Positions 36,483-47,671 of a DNA stretch of 64,000 bases are shown here, piece by piece (the first letter of the stretch is position 1; every line of letters starts with the position of its first letter). The notes below the pieces were generated by a model that worked only from the letters and a program-made list of their open reading frames with translations, had not been told where the DNA came from and did not search any database. Origin of the DNA: an uncultured Pseudomonadales bacterium (lineage in GTDB: Bacteria; Pseudomonadota; Gammaproteobacteria; Pseudomonadales; Azotimanducaceae). The position numbers and the translations under genes were made by a program. The stretch spans positions 496,001-560,000 of the forward strand of contig OY282519.1 of assembly GCA_958296405.1 (NCBI GenBank), read 5' to 3'.

Positions 36483-36929
36483 CTACTCTCCCACCACATG
36501 CACCGCCACGGCGCGGGTGACATCCGCGTGCAGTTGGATCTCCACTTCGTAATCGCCAACCGAGCGGATGACGCCTTCGGGCATCCGCACTTCTGCCTTG
36601 GACACTTCTACGCCCCGCTCCGTGAGAGCGCGGGCGATTTGCACGGTGCCGACAGAGCCGTAGAGCTTGCCCTCTTCGCTGGCGCGCGCCATCAAGGTGA
36701 CGGCAAAGTCCGCCAGCCGATCGCCCCGCGCCTCGGCGGCGTCACGCCTGGCGTCGGCCGCGGCCTGCAAGTCTGCCCGTTGGTCCTCGAAAGCGACGCG
36801 GTTGTCCTTCGTGGCGCGCACGGCGCGGCCTTGCGGAATGAGGTAGTTGCGCGCGTAGCCGCCCCGCACGGCCACTTCGTCGCCAAGGTTGCCGAGGTTG
36901 GCGATGCGCTCGAGCAATATGATTTTCAA
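36483..36929 (-). CDS. rplI: 50S ribosomal protein L9
   Basis: 148 residues. The N-terminal rRNA-binding domain reads 'MKIILLERIANLGNLGDEV' then VRGGYARNYLIPQGRA; a long connecting helix and the C-terminal domain ('LYGSVGTVQIARALTERG') follow. L9 bridges the L1 stalk base and reaches toward neighbouring ribosomes. It is the last gene of the rpsF-rpsR-rplI ribosomal group. Confidence 0.97.
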   Translation of the reverse strand: MKIILLERIANLGNLGDEVAVRGGYARNYLIPQGRAVRATKDNRVAFEDQRADLQAAADARRDAAEARGDRLADFAVTLMARASEEGKLYGSVGTVQIARALTERGVEVSKAEVRMPEGVIRSVGDYEVEIQLHADVTRAVAVHVVGE

Positions 36930-36947
36930 GAGCCTGCGTCCCTCAGC

Positions 36948-37175
36948 TTACTTGTGCTGGTCTGTGTACGGCAGCAGCGCCAGATAACGGGCGCGTTTGA
37001 CCGCCGTGGCCAACTGCCGCTGGTAACGGGCGCTGGTGCCGGTGATGCGGCTCGGCACGATCTTCCCAGTTTCGGTGATGTAGGGTTTCAGGAGATCGAG
37101 ATCTTTGTAGTCGATCTCCTTGATGCCTTCCGCAGTGAAGCGGCAGTAGCGCTTGCGCCGAAAACCTCTCGCCAT
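36948..37175 (-). CDS. rpsR: 30S ribosomal protein S18
   Basis: 75 residues: '[20 protein letters not shown]', then '[19 protein letters not shown]' and '[19 protein letters not shown]', all typical. S18 pairs with S6 on the small-subunit platform. It lies 12 bp after rpsF and 18 bp before rplI. No priB homologue is found between rpsF and rpsR, unlike in E. coli. Confidence 0.97.
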   Translation of the reverse strand: MARGFRRKRYCRFTAEGIKEIDYKDLDLLKPYITETGKIVPSRITGTSARYQRQLATAVKRARYLALLPYTDQHK

Positions 37176-37187
37176 GATCGTCCTCCG

Positions 37188-37751
37188 TCAATCCGCGCCA
37201 TCGGCAGTGGTGGCTTCGGCCTCCACGGCGCCTTCCGCCTGCGGCTCGGCCGCGACATTCGCCTCCGGCTGCGCCGGTGGCTCCTCCGGCTGCGCCGGTG
37301 GCTCCTCTGGCTTGGGCGCCGGCGTTTCCTCGGCGTCGTCGCGCTCCGCGGCGGCCTCCCGGCGCGCGGCGCGCAGGGCAGCTTCCTCTTCGCGGCGCCG
37401 TTCGCGCTCCCGGTCCTTCTCTTGCTCGCGCAGTTCCTGCTCGTAGATTTTCGAGACGCCAGTGGCGGCTTCCTGACGCTTGATGATCAGATTGCGCAAC
37501 ACGGCATCGTTGAAGCGGAAGGCGCTGGTGAGTTCATCCAAGGTGTCGTTGGCCACCTCGATGTTCATCAACACATAGTGCGCTTTGTGAATCTTGGAGA
37601 TGGGGTAGGCAAGCTGGCGCCGCCCCCAATCTTCCATGCGATGCACAACGCCCTGATTGCGCTCGATGAGCGCACGATAGCGCTCCATCATGCCCGGCAC
37701 CTGCTCGGATTGGTCCGGATGCACGAGGAACACCACTTCGTAGTGACGCAT
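37188..37751 (-). CDS. rpsF: 30S ribosomal protein S6 with long acidic C-terminal tail
   Basis: 187 residues against about 100-135 in most bacteria. The S6 fold occupies residues 1-~100 ('[20 protein letters not shown]', '[20 protein letters not shown]', '[14 protein letters not shown]'). A charged helical stretch ([20 protein letters not shown]) and then a Pro/Glu/Ala tail follow, with a perfect tandem duplication of 21 bp (37264-37284, 37285-37305) repeating EEPPAQP. E. coli S6 carries a post-translational polyglutamate tail; a long encoded acidic tail may play a similar part (inference). Confidence 0.96.
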   Translation of the reverse strand: MRHYEVVFLVHPDQSEQVPGMMERYRALIERNQGVVHRMEDWGRRQLAYPISKIHKAHYVLMNIEVANDTLDELTSAFRFNDAVLRNLIIKRQEAATGVSKIYEQELREQEKDRERERRREEEAALRAARREAAAERDDAEETPAPKPEEPPAQPEEPPAQPEANVAAEPQAEGAVEAEATTADGAD

Positions 37752-37825
37752 TGAGGCTCCCCTTGGGTTCGCCGCCGCCGGCGTGGCCGAGGTGCGGCAA
37801 GGAGTGGTTGAACGGACGGGCGATT

Positions 37826-38707
37826 CTAACGCCGCTGCCGCGCCGCTTCAAACAGCAAGATGCCGGCCGCCACCGCCACGTTGAGGCTGGCCACGGCGCC
37901 GGCCATGGGGATGCGCACCAACACGTCGCAACGCGCGCGGGTGAGACGGCGCAAGCCTTTGCCTTCGCCGCCCAACACCAACGCGGTGGGAGACGGCAAA
38001 TCGCACTCGAAGAGCGATTGTTCCGCCCTCTCGTCGCCGCCGACGATCCATACGCCACGCGCCTTCAACCACTCGATGCGCCGGGCAACGTTGGTGACGG
38101 AGACGATCATCAAGCGTTCGATGGCGCCGCTCGCCGCCTTGGCTGCGACGCCGCTCAAGCCGGCGGCGTTGCGCCGATGCAGCAGCACGGCATCGACGCC
38201 GGCTGCGTCCGCGGTGCGCAGGCAAGCGCCGAGATTGCGCGGATCCTGCACACCCTCCAGAACGAGCAGGAATGGTCGGCGAAACTCGCTGAAGCGGCGC
38301 TCAAGCGCTTGTTCCGTGGCTGGCGCAAAGGCGTGACATTGCGCGGCCACGCCCTGATGGACGCCAGGGGCGACGCGATCAAGCGCGGCGCGGCGCACCC
38401 ATTCCACCGGCACTTGGGCCGCGCTCGCGGCGCTCAGCAAAGCGGCAAGGGCCGGCGCGGCGCGGCGCGCGTCGAGCGCCCACAACCGCCGCACCCGCCC
38501 AGGCGTCGCTTCAAGGAGGTGGCGGACCGTGTGAATGCCGTAGATCCAATCCTCATCCGCAGCATCCACAACATCCGCAGATGGCGGCGCATCGGCGTCT
38601 GCGCCGGCGTTGCCACGCCTGCCCGCCTTCACCGCGGCGGTCTGCCGCTGTGCCGCCGCTTCACGCCCGCCCGCGCGGCGACGCGCGGCGCACCACGGCA
38701 AGGCCAA
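37826..38707 (-). CDS. rlmB: 23S rRNA (guanosine-2'-O)-methyltransferase RlmB
   Basis: 293 residues. A basic N-terminal extension precedes the substrate-binding domain ('[15 protein letters not shown]'). The SpoU knot domain has motifs '[20 protein letters not shown]', '[16 protein letters not shown]' and '[18 protein letters not shown]'. It methylates G2251 of 23S rRNA (family knowledge). The annotated start lies 47 bases inside the 3' end of rnr; a later start is possible because the first ~50 residues are low-complexity. Confidence 0.94.
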   Translation of the reverse strand: MALPWCAARRRAGGREAAAQRQTAAVKAGRRGNAGADADAPPSADVVDAADEDWIYGIHTVRHLLEATPGRVRRLWALDARRAAPALAALLSAASAAQVPVEWVRRAALDRVAPGVHQGVAAQCHAFAPATEQALERRFSEFRRPFLLVLEGVQDPRNLGACLRTADAAGVDAVLLHRRNAAGLSGVAAKAASGAIERLMIVSVTNVARRIEWLKARGVWIVGGDERAEQSLFECDLPSPTALVLGGEGKGLRRLTRARCDVLVRIPMAGAVASLNVAVAAGILLFEAARQRR

Positions 38708-40793
38708 CGCGGCGCGCTTCCACAGACACCTCCTCCAACGCGACGATCAAGGCATCGCCCAGCGAGTAACGGTGCCCAGACCGCTCCCCGACCAAGCTCA
38801 TGCTTGCCGGCGCGAACTGGTAGTAGTCCGCGCCGAGGCGGGACACATGCACCAACCCTTGCACGCCGACCCCGTCAAGCTCGACGAACAGGCCAAACTC
38901 CGTGACGCCCGCGACGATGCCGGCAAAGCGCTCTCCCACCCGATGCGCGATGAAATCGCACTTCAGCCAGTCTGCCACGGCGCGGGTCACGTCATCTGCA
39001 CGCCGCTCCGTCATGGAGATGTGGGTGGCAGCGTCCGCCAGCCAATCCTGCGGCGCGGCGACGCCGCTCTTGATGATGCGATGCACCATCAGGTCCGCAT
39101 AGCGGCGAATGGGCGAGGTGAAGTGGACGTACTTCGGCAACGCCAAGCCGAAGTGGCCGAGATTGCGCGGGTCGTACCGCGCCTGCGGCAGGGAGCGCAA
39201 CAGCAGCGCCGCGAGCAGCCAATCCGGCAGCGCAGACCGCCCCCGCGCTGCCTCCAACGCCGCCTGCAAGGACTTCGGCGACAACGGGGCAGCCCCCAAC
39301 GACACGCCGCCCAACGCCAACGCGGACGCAAGCTGCGCGCGCTTTTCGCCCGCCGGCGCCTCATGGACGCGGTACACGGCGCCGAGGCGTTCGAGATGCC
39401 GCGCCGCGCAGACATTCGCTGCGATCATGGCTTCCTCGATGAGCCGATGGGCGTCGTTGCGAATGGTCGGCGAAACCGCTGCCACGCGGCCTTCGCGCAG
39501 CGTGAGCACAGTCTCTCGGGCATCGAGGTCGAGGGCGCCGCGGGCGGCCCGTTGGCTGCGCAGCGCTTGGTACGCGTCAAACAGCGCCGCAAGCGACGCC
39601 GCCTCATCCGCGGCGGACTCGCCGCGTTGGCCAGCGCCGCGTTCGAGACGCGCCGCGACATCCTCGTAAATGAGCCGCGCGCGCGACTGAATCACTGCTT
39701 CGGCAAAGGTGTAGCCGCTGATGCGCCCCGTTGCCGACACCTGCATGTCGCACACCAGCGCCAAGCGTCTCTCGTGGGGGCGCAGCGAGCAGATGCCGTT
39801 GGACAGCGCTTCCGGCAGCATCGGAATGACGCGGTCCGGCAGATACACGGAGTTGCCGCGGCGACGCGCCTCCAAGTCCAGCGCCGAGCCCGGCGCGACA
39901 TAGTGCGCCACATCCGCAATGGCGACGACCAGCCGCCAGCCCCCGCGCGGCCGCGGCGCGGCGAAGACGGCATCGTCAAAATCTCGGGCGTCGGCGCCAT
40001 CGATGGTGACGAACGGCAGATGCGTGAGATCCAAACGCCCAGCCGCATCGGCTTCGGTGACCGCCGGCGGCGCGGCTTGCGGCACTTCCGGTGGCCACGC
40101 GACGGGCACGCCGCGGCTTGTCAACATCGCCGTGGCGGCGCGGTCCGCCTCGTTGCGCGTTGCCAGCACACGCACGATGCGTCCGGCAAAGCGCCGCCGC
40201 GCCGCGCCCCGGCCATGACGCCGCTCGCTGGCCCAAAGCAGCCTGATCTCAACGATGTCACCATTTTGCGCCGTGTCGTCATCGTCTTCGACATCGACGT
40301 GGCCCTTCACCGCAGGATCGAGGGATTCGACGAATCGCTCGCCGCGCCAGCCTTCCACCAAGCAGCCGACAACGGGCGCCGGCGAAGGTTCCACGATCCG
40401 CCGCACCTCGGGACCGAGCGGCCCGCGGCGCACTTCCACTCGGTCGCCGGCGCGCGCGCCGGCCGCAGCCGGCAACGCTTGGCCGTTGTCGCGCAGCTTG
40501 AGAACGCCGTCCACCTCGACCACTTCATCCAACATGACGGCCGCATCGGCGTTGAGTGAGTAGGCGCTGCCTTCCCCGCGGCAAACTTCGCCTGAGTGTT
40601 CAAGCCCGCGCAGCAGACGCCGCAGTCGATGGGCGCCGGCACCCTTGCGCACCTTGAGATGCTGCGCCAAATCATGCCAAGTGGGTGCCCCAAGGGTTTG
40701 CAGCGCGGCGCGGACAGCCCCGGCGTTGAGAGTTGCGGGACGCTGCGGTCGCTTCTCGAAGCCGCCGCGCGCGCGTCCTTTGGGGGAGCTCAA
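38661..40793 (-). CDS. rnr: Ribonuclease R
   Basis: 710 residues. An N-terminal helix-turn-helix-like domain and cold-shock domains lead to the RNB catalytic domain, with the acidic active site in 'IDGADARDFDDAVFA'. 'YTFAEAVIQSRARLIYEDV' and 'HFTSPIRRYADLMVHRII' are family motifs. A C-terminal S1 domain ('FAGIVAGVTEFGLFVELDG') and short basic tail end the protein. RNase R is a processive 3'-5' exonuclease that can read through structured RNA. It overlaps rlmB; the tRNA-Leu gene lies upstream on the other strand. Confidence 0.96.
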   Translation of the reverse strand: MSSPKGRARGGFEKRPQRPATLNAGAVRAALQTLGAPTWHDLAQHLKVRKGAGAHRLRRLLRGLEHSGEVCRGEGSAYSLNADAAVMLDEVVEVDGVLKLRDNGQALPAAAGARAGDRVEVRRGPLGPEVRRIVEPSPAPVVGCLVEGWRGERFVESLDPAVKGHVDVEDDDDTAQNGDIVEIRLLWASERRHGRGAARRRFAGRIVRVLATRNEADRAATAMLTSRGVPVAWPPEVPQAAPPAVTEADAAGRLDLTHLPFVTIDGADARDFDDAVFAAPRPRGGWRLVVAIADVAHYVAPGSALDLEARRRGNSVYLPDRVIPMLPEALSNGICSLRPHERRLALVCDMQVSATGRISGYTFAEAVIQSRARLIYEDVAARLERGAGQRGESAADEAASLAALFDAYQALRSQRAARGALDLDARETVLTLREGRVAAVSPTIRNDAHRLIEEAMIAANVCAARHLERLGAVYRVHEAPAGEKRAQLASALALGGVSLGAAPLSPKSLQAALEAARGRSALPDWLLAALLLRSLPQARYDPRNLGHFGLALPKYVHFTSPIRRYADLMVHRIIKSGVAAPQDWLADAATHISMTERRADDVTRAVADWLKCDFIAHRVGERFAGIVAGVTEFGLFVELDGVGVQGLVHVSRLGADYYQFAPASMSLVGERSGHRYSLGDALIVALEEVSVEARRVGLAVVRRASPRGRA

Positions 40794-40870
40794 ATTGACA
40801 ACCCTCTGGTGGGAAAGTAGATTGCGCGTCCGGCCCGGAGCGCTTGGCGTTGCGGGCTCTGCCGCTTCAC

Positions 40871-40957
40871 GCCGAGGTGGTGAAATTGGTAGACACGCTA
40901 GCTTCAGGTGCTAGTGGGGGTAACCCCGTGGAGGTTCAAGTCCTCTCCTCGGCACCA
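40871..40957 (+). tRNA. tRNA-Leu (CAG)
   Basis: 87 nt including an encoded CCA. The acceptor stem GCCGAGG (40871-40877) pairs with CCTCGGC (40947-40953); the D arm, the anticodon stem CTAGC/GCTAG with loop TTCAGGT (anticodon CAG at 40905-40907), a class II variable arm (GGGGGTAACCCC region) and the T arm GAGGTTCAAGTCCTC are all present. It reads CUG. It lies head-to-head with rnr. Confidence 0.97.
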
Positions 40958-41033
40958 CGGCGTTCCTCCGCGCCGGCTTCGGCCCTCACCGCCAAGCAAC
41001 ATCCGCCCAAAACCCCGCGGCGTCCATCGGCGA

Positions 41034-41999
41034 CTAAGGAATTGGCCGGTAACCGTCTTGCATGCCCCTGGTGAACACTGCCACGGCGTTGTGGGCGTGG
41101 AGGCTTTCGTGATGCTCCACGCGCACCCAGAAATCGACTAGCCGCGGGTCTGCGCCTAACGCGGCTTTCACGCGGCGGCCGGCATCCTCGCAGAACATGA
41201 GGTTGGCGGCGTTCAAGCGAGCGAACTCCTGCTCGTCTTCGCGTTTCACCGCTGTCTGCACCGGCGTTTGCAGCGCTGCCTCCACGCAGTCGATCAGGTC
41301 GGTGAACGGAAAGTCTTCCTGCGTGTGGCGCAGTTTCACCAACAACTTGGCGATGCTGCGCTGGCTGTGCGGCGTGCCGGCCAAGCCATCGTCCGTGCCG
41401 AGCCAAGCCTTCACGTCCTCCACCCGGGCCGTGCCGCCGGCGCCAAAGTCTTGCTCGAAGCGCTGCTGCGCCAACTGCTGGGCCAAGGCTGCGGAACAGG
41501 GGCAGGTGCTGGAATAGAAGATGCCGAGGGACAGCTCCACCTGCGTCTCGCCGGCCACCTGCGTTCCCTTGATGGAGGCCGGGTAGGCGTTCCAACCAGA
41601 GTTGTCGCTGACGAGGGCCTTGCGGCGGAGGTGGTAATCGAAATCGAACTGCACGAAGGCGCGGCCAGAGAGGTCTCGATGGGATTCCAGCAACGAGGCG
41701 AGCAACAGCTTGAGGCCCGGCACCGAAAGCGGGCGCGTGTCCGCGTGTTCGTCCAGAATGAGGTAGAGGCGTGACATGTGGATGCCGCGCGCGTCGGCAT
41801 CGTCCAGGTCCACATAGAGCTGCACCTGCGCCTGCACATCATGCACGGCTTGGCCGTCGCGGATCTTGAGCGGGCGGCGAATGCTGCTCATGCCCACCCA
41901 ATCCAGCGTGGCGGCGGCATCGAGCACGCCGTGGCGGGCGATGTCCGGCATCTCGGTGGCCGGCGCGATGTGCGAGCCATTCAAGGCGGCGCGATTCAC
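41034..41999 (-). CDS. folE2: GTP cyclohydrolase FolE2
   Basis: About 321 residues from GTG at 41999 behind GAGAGGG; an ATG at 41951 (MPDIARHG) is the alternative and gives 305. Family motifs 'LDWVGMSSIRRPL', 'RGIHMSRLY' and the catalytic-Cys segment 'FYSSTCPCSAALAQQLAQQR' identify the type IB enzyme, which makes dihydroneopterin triphosphate for folate (and queuosine) and can use metals other than zinc. 'MFCEDAGRRVK' and 'VRVEHHESLHAHNAVA' lie near the end. It replaces the genes usually found between purA and rnr. Confidence 0.93.
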   Translation of the reverse strand: MNRAALNGSHIAPATEMPDIARHGVLDAAATLDWVGMSSIRRPLKIRDGQAVHDVQAQVQLYVDLDDADARGIHMSRLYLILDEHADTRPLSVPGLKLLLASLLESHRDLSGRAFVQFDFDYHLRRKALVSDNSGWNAYPASIKGTQVAGETQVELSLGIFYSSTCPCSAALAQQLAQQRFEQDFGAGGTARVEDVKAWLGTDDGLAGTPHSQRSIAKLLVKLRHTQEDFPFTDLIDCVEAALQTPVQTAVKREDEQEFARLNAANLMFCEDAGRRVKAALGADPRLVDFWVRVEHHESLHAHNAVAVFTRGMQDGYRPIP

Positions 42000-42194
42000 T
42001 GTGCTCAACCCTCTCGGCACCGCGTCCAACACTCCTCCACGAAGAGCGCCGACGCGGCAGCGTGCTGAAAGTTCCCTCTGACCAAGCAGTTTAGCGGAAA
42101 GCGAACCACCCCACCAAAGCGCGTGAGCCGCACATTCTCGCGTCGGCAGTGGAGGAAACCACCGTGCGTCATGGGCGGACATGGCCGCCACGCC

Positions 42195-42386
42195 TCACTC
42201 CAACGTTCGCAGTTCTTCCAAGCTCAACTGCCGCGCTTCCTGCTCCAGCATCACCGGCACGGCGTCGCGCACCGGATAGGCTAAACCGCTTTGGCGGCAC
42301 CACAATTCGTCGCGCTCGGCGCGGTACACCAGCGGCCCCTTGCTCACGGGGCAAACAAGCAAGTCCAACAGCTTCGCGTCCAGCAT
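42195..42386 (-). CDS. Trm112/YcaR family protein
   Basis: 63 residues: '[17 protein letters not shown]', a second strand '[20 protein letters not shown]' and 'MLEQEARQ'. This is the Trm112-like fold, reduced to two cysteines (C12 and C31 region), so it may not bind zinc. Eukaryotic Trm112 activates methyltransferases; bacterial YcaR-type proteins are poorly understood. It follows purA by three bases on the minus strand. Confidence 0.88.
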   Translation of the reverse strand: MLDAKLLDLLVCPVSKGPLVYRAERDELWCRQSGLAYPVRDAVPVMLEQEARQLSLEELRTLE

Positions 42387-42389
42387 CGC

Positions 42390-43730
<1,341 letters not shown>

Positions 43731-43752
43731 CTAGGCGGCGGCGGCCCGCCGC

Positions 43753-44628
43753 TCAACCCCTGCCGGCCCCGTTCTTGAGGTATTTGAAGAAGTCGCTGTT
43801 GGGATCCAAGATGAGCATGTCGCCCTTCTCCCGGAACACTTGCGCGTACGCATTGATGCTGCGATAGAACTCGTAGAACTCCGGATCCTCGCCGTACGCC
43901 CCCGCATAGATCGACGCCGCTCTGGCATCGCCATCGCCGCGCAGTTGCTCGGCCTCCCGGTAGGCTTCGGCTTCAATGACCACCACTTGGCGCTGGGCGT
44001 CCGCCCGGATGCCCAACTCCTGTTCCCGGCCGGTGGCGCGATGCTGCTGCGCCTCGATCTCGCGCTCGGAGTTCATCCGCTCATACACGGCGCTCGACAC
44101 CTCCGGGGGCAAATCGATCTTCTTCACCCGCACGTCGATCACCGCGACGCCCATCTCGCGCCGCATCTCTTCGTTGAGTTGGTGCGTCAGTTCGGCCATG
44201 AGTTCGTCGCGCTGCCCAGAGATGACCTCATGCATGTCGCGGCGGCTGATTTGGTTGCGCAAGCCCTCATTGACGCGCTGCGCCAGCAAGTTCCTGGCGC
44301 GGGTCACGTCTCCCGAGCTGGCCGTGTAGAACCGCTGCACGTCACCGACGCGCCATTTCGCAAACGAATCCACGATGAGCGGCTTCTTTTCCAAGGTGAA
44401 GTAGCGCTCCGGGCGCGAATCCAAGGTGAGGATGCGGCCATCGAACTTCTTGGCTTCCTCTGCGATGGGCAGTTTCAGATGCAGCCCCGGTTCCAAATCC
44501 GCCCGCGTCACGGCGCCAAAGCGCAAAACGATGGCGCGTTCCCGCTGATCCACGGTGAAGACGCCATCGGCAATCAGCAGCACGATCAATGCCACGATGA
44601 CGCCAATCAGAATGTTGCGGACACTCAT
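43753..44628 (-). CDS. hflC: FtsH protease modulator HflC
   Basis: 291 residues. One N-terminal transmembrane helix ('ILIGVIVALIVLLIADGVF'), then the SPFH/band-7 domain ('VDQRERAIVLRFGAVTRAD', 'DVRVKKIDLPPEVSSAVYER') and a coiled-coil region. With HflK it forms the periplasmic cage around FtsH. It lies 35 bp after hflK. Confidence 0.95.
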   Translation of the reverse strand: MSVRNILIGVIVALIVLLIADGVFTVDQRERAIVLRFGAVTRADLEPGLHLKLPIAEEAKKFDGRILTLDSRPERYFTLEKKPLIVDSFAKWRVGDVQRFYTASSGDVTRARNLLAQRVNEGLRNQISRRDMHEVISGQRDELMAELTHQLNEEMRREMGVAVIDVRVKKIDLPPEVSSAVYERMNSEREIEAQQHRATGREQELGIRADAQRQVVVIEAEAYREAEQLRGDGDARAASIYAGAYGEDPEFYEFYRSINAYAQVFREKGDMLILDPNSDFFKYLKNGAGRG

Positions 44629-44663
44629 CTTGCTTTCCTCAATTCCACGCGGGCCGCGGGCGC

Positions 44664-45791
44664 CTAGCGGGCGTCGCGGCGCTGGTCGCCACCTAGCCGC
44701 TCACCCAAGGCTTCGTCCACCAAGCGACGCAACTCATCCGGATCCGCGGTGGCGTTGCCGCGGTTCGCCAAGCGATCGAGGGGCAGATACAGCATGTTGT
44801 TGCCGCCCTCGACGTCCACCATCACCTTCGTGCTCTGGCTCAGCACGGATTCCATCGCGTCAATGTAGAGCCGATCGCGCGTGACGTCCTCGGCGAGGTG
44901 GTACTCCTCAAGCAGCTTGGTGAAGCGCCTCGCCTCGCCTTCGGAGCGCGCGATCACCTGGTCTCGATAGGCGTTCGCTTCTTCAATTTGCCGTTGCGCA
45001 TCGCCACGCGCCTTCGGCACAACCTCTTCCAAGTAGGCGTTGGCCTCGTTGATGTAGCGCTGTTCGTCTTCCTTGGCCTTCTGCACATCATCGAACGCTT
45101 CCTGCACCTGCTGCGGCGGGCCGCTTTGGTCGATGTTCACGGTGACGACCTGAATGCCCGTCTCGTAGCGATTGAGGTAGGTCTGCAAGCGTTCCTGCAC
45201 CTCGGAACCCAAGGCGGCGCGGCCCTCGGTGATGACGAGGTCCATCGTGGAACTGCCGGCAACATGCCGCAAGGCGCTCTCCGTGGCGTGGTCTAGGCTG
45301 ATCTCTGGATCACGCACCTTGACGAGATAATTCACGGGATTGTCGATGATGTACTGCACCGTCATCCCGATGTCGACGATGTTCTCGTCCTCCGTGAGCA
45401 TCAACGCTTGGTGTTCATGGTCATTCACGCGGGTGACATTCACCTTCTCCACCCGATCCACGATCGGCGGGTTCCAATGCAAGCCGGGCAGGACGACGTT
45501 TTCTTGGGCTTCGCCGAACCGGAACACCACGCCCCGTTCTTGCTGATCCACCTGATACAGGCCCCACATGCCGTAGCCCAAGGCGAGCGCGACCACGGCG
45601 ATGCCGAGCACCGACATGCTGACGCCACGCCCACCGCCACCGCTGCCGCTCTTGGCCTTGCCGCGGCCGAAGATGCCGGCAAGTTGCCGCTGCAGGTTGC
45701 GGAATGCCTCGTCAAGGTCCGGCGGGCCCTTGTCGCCGCCGCGATTGCCCCAAGGATCCTTGCCGCCGCCGGAATCGTCGTTCCACGCCAT
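44664..45791 (-). CDS. hflK: FtsH protease modulator HflK
   Basis: 375 residues. A Gly-rich cytoplasmic head ('DDSGGGKDPWGNRGGDKGPP'), one transmembrane helix ('VLGIAVVALALGYGMWGLY'), then the SPFH domain starting 'VDQQERGVVFRFGEAQ' and a coiled coil. It is the HflC partner controlling FtsH access. Order hfq-hflX-hflK-hflC is conserved. Confidence 0.95.
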   Translation of the reverse strand: MAWNDDSGGGKDPWGNRGGDKGPPDLDEAFRNLQRQLAGIFGRGKAKSGSGGGGRGVSMSVLGIAVVALALGYGMWGLYQVDQQERGVVFRFGEAQENVVLPGLHWNPPIVDRVEKVNVTRVNDHEHQALMLTEDENIVDIGMTVQYIIDNPVNYLVKVRDPEISLDHATESALRHVAGSSTMDLVITEGRAALGSEVQERLQTYLNRYETGIQVVTVNIDQSGPPQQVQEAFDDVQKAKEDEQRYINEANAYLEEVVPKARGDAQRQIEEANAYRDQVIARSEGEARRFTKLLEEYHLAEDVTRDRLYIDAMESVLSQSTKVMVDVEGGNNMLYLPLDRLANRGNATADPDELRRLVDEALGERLGGDQRRDAR

Positions 45792-45847
45792 TCGTTATGA
45801 ATCTCCAGTCTGGAACTCAGACAGTTCGTTCGATTGTAGGAGTCGGC

Positions 45848-47176
45848 TCAACTCGCTGCAACAAGGCCCGCCGAGCGCAGCCGCCGCGCTTCGGCGGCAT
45901 CCACGCGCACCGCCAAGGCCAGCCGCCCATCTTGGCCGACGGCTTCCGAGCGCACGGCGCCCAAGGCGTAGAGGCGCGCGCGCACCTTCCCGGCGCCGGG
46001 CTCCAACAGCACCGTCAGCGGTTCGGACGCCACACCCAACGCAGCGCCGACGGCGCCGCGCAAAGCATCTAGGCCCACGCCGCCAGTCGCGCTCACCGGC
46101 ACCCGTTGCGGAGCGCCGCCATCCGCCCGCAGCGCGCTGTCGGTCGCCAGCGCCTCGTCGGCAACATCGCCGGGCAACAAGTCCACCTTGTTCCACACCT
46201 CGATGGTCGGCACGTCGGCGGCGCCGATTTCCGTCAGCACGCCGAGCACATGGCCGCGCAATGCCGCTGCGTCTTCCGCCGCCGCGTCAATGACGTGCAA
46301 CAAGAGATCCGCTTCGGCCACCTGCTCCAACGTCGCCTTGAAAGCTTCCGCGAAACCCGGCGGCAAATCGCGGATGAAGCCCACCGTGTCTGCCAGCACA
46401 ACCTCTCCCGCACCTTCAACCTGCACCCGCCGCATGAGCGGATCCAACGTGGCGAAGAGTTGATCGGCCACATAGGCGCCGCCGGCGCCGGCGGGCTGCG
46501 TCAAGGCATTGAACAAGGTCGATTTGCCGGCGTTGGTGTAGCCGACCAAGGCGACGGTTGGCACGCCGGTGCGGCGACGGTGCCGGCGGCTGCCTTGGCG
46601 TTGGCCATGCACCCGTTCCAACCGCTCGCGCACCACGCGGATGCGTGAACGCAGCATGCGGGCGTCCAGCTCGATCTGCTTTTCCCCAGCGCCGCGCAAG
46701 CCCACACCGCCACGCTGCCGATCCAAATGCGCCCAACCTCGCGCCATGCGCGTGCGCGCATGGTTGAGTTGGGCGAGTTCGATCTGCAGCTGGCCTTCCC
46801 GGGTGCGGGCGCGGTCTGCGAAGATGTGCAGGATGAGCTCTGCGCGCGTCATCACGCGGCACTCCAAGCGCTGCTCCAAGTTGCGCTCTTGCGCCGGCGT
46901 CAGATCGTGATTGGCGATGAGCAGATCCGCTTCGCCGGCGCCGAGCGCGGCGGCAATCTCATCGAGCTTGCCAAGCCCCACGAACCAACGCGGATGCGGT
47001 TTCTCGCGCGCGCCTTCAACGCAACCGACGGGCCGCATGGCGGCAGACTGGACGAGTTGCGTGAGTTCACCGCGCGCCGCGGTGAGCATCGCTGCCCGGT
47101 TGCCGGCGGGCCCGGCGCCAAGGCTCACGTTCAGCAGCACGGCGCGACGGCCGGCTTCGGGACGTTCAAAAAACAT
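45848..47176 (-). CDS. hflX: GTPase HflX
   Basis: 442 residues. An N-terminal HflX domain ('RFVGLGKLDEIAAALGAGEA'-like segment and 'LLIANHDLTPAQERNLEQRL') is followed by an arginine-rich helical region and the G domain: G1 'GYTNAGKSTLFNALTQP', G3 'LADTVGFIRDLPPGF', G4 'NKVD'. HflX rescues stalled ribosomes by splitting them under stress (family knowledge). A C-terminal HflX-specific extension of ~70 residues is present. Confidence 0.96.
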   Translation of the reverse strand: MFFERPEAGRRAVLLNVSLGAGPAGNRAAMLTAARGELTQLVQSAAMRPVGCVEGAREKPHPRWFVGLGKLDEIAAALGAGEADLLIANHDLTPAQERNLEQRLECRVMTRAELILHIFADRARTREGQLQIELAQLNHARTRMARGWAHLDRQRGGVGLRGAGEKQIELDARMLRSRIRVVRERLERVHGQRQGSRRHRRRTGVPTVALVGYTNAGKSTLFNALTQPAGAGGAYVADQLFATLDPLMRRVQVEGAGEVVLADTVGFIRDLPPGFAEAFKATLEQVAEADLLLHVIDAAAEDAAALRGHVLGVLTEIGAADVPTIEVWNKVDLLPGDVADEALATDSALRADGGAPQRVPVSATGGVGLDALRGAVGAALGVASEPLTVLLEPGAGKVRARLYALGAVRSEAVGQDGRLALAVRVDAAEARRLRSAGLVAAS

Positions 47177-47223
47177 GGCTTGGGTTCCTTGCGCGGCCAG
47201 TGGCCGCGCCGTGGCCGCTGCCG

Positions 47224-47511
47224 TTAAGCCGCGGCATCACCCTTCTTCAGGCTCGCCGCCGGCGCATCAGCGCGCAAGCCCTCCGCCGGCATCGGCGCGG
47301 GCAACTGCACGTTGCGCTCAGGCACCACCGTCGAAATGGCGTGTTTGTACACCATCTGGCTAACCGAGTTGCCCAGCAACACGACGAACTGATCGAAGGA
47401 TTCGATCTTCCCTTGCAGCTTGATGCCGTTGACCAAGTAGACGGAAACGGGGATTCCTTCCTTCCGCAAGGCGTTGAGATAAGGGTCTTGCAGCGAATGC
47501 CCTTTTGACAT
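47224..47511 (-). CDS. hfq: RNA chaperone Hfq
   Basis: 95 residues. [20 protein letters not shown] opens the Sm fold; Sm1 '[19 protein letters not shown]' and Sm2 '[12 protein letters not shown]' are intact. The flexible C-terminal tail is about 25 residues, Ala/Pro-rich. Hfq pairs small RNAs with mRNAs. About 160 bp separate it from miaA upstream, so it may have its own promoter. Confidence 0.97.
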   Translation of the reverse strand: MSKGHSLQDPYLNALRKEGIPVSVYLVNGIKLQGKIESFDQFVVLLGNSVSQMVYKHAISTVVPERNVQLPAPMPAEGLRADAPAASLKKGDAAA

Positions 47512-47671
47512 CGTGGATCTCCTAGGGGGGCGGGCGCCGCGGCAGCAGGCGCCCGAACGGGCAGCCAAGCGGCGCATGGTGGCCTGCCGGCCACGGGATT
47601 TCAAGCACGGGTGCAGGATCTTGGCGCTGGGCGATGCGGTGCCGCTCACACGCGCGTGGCGACGCAGGCGC

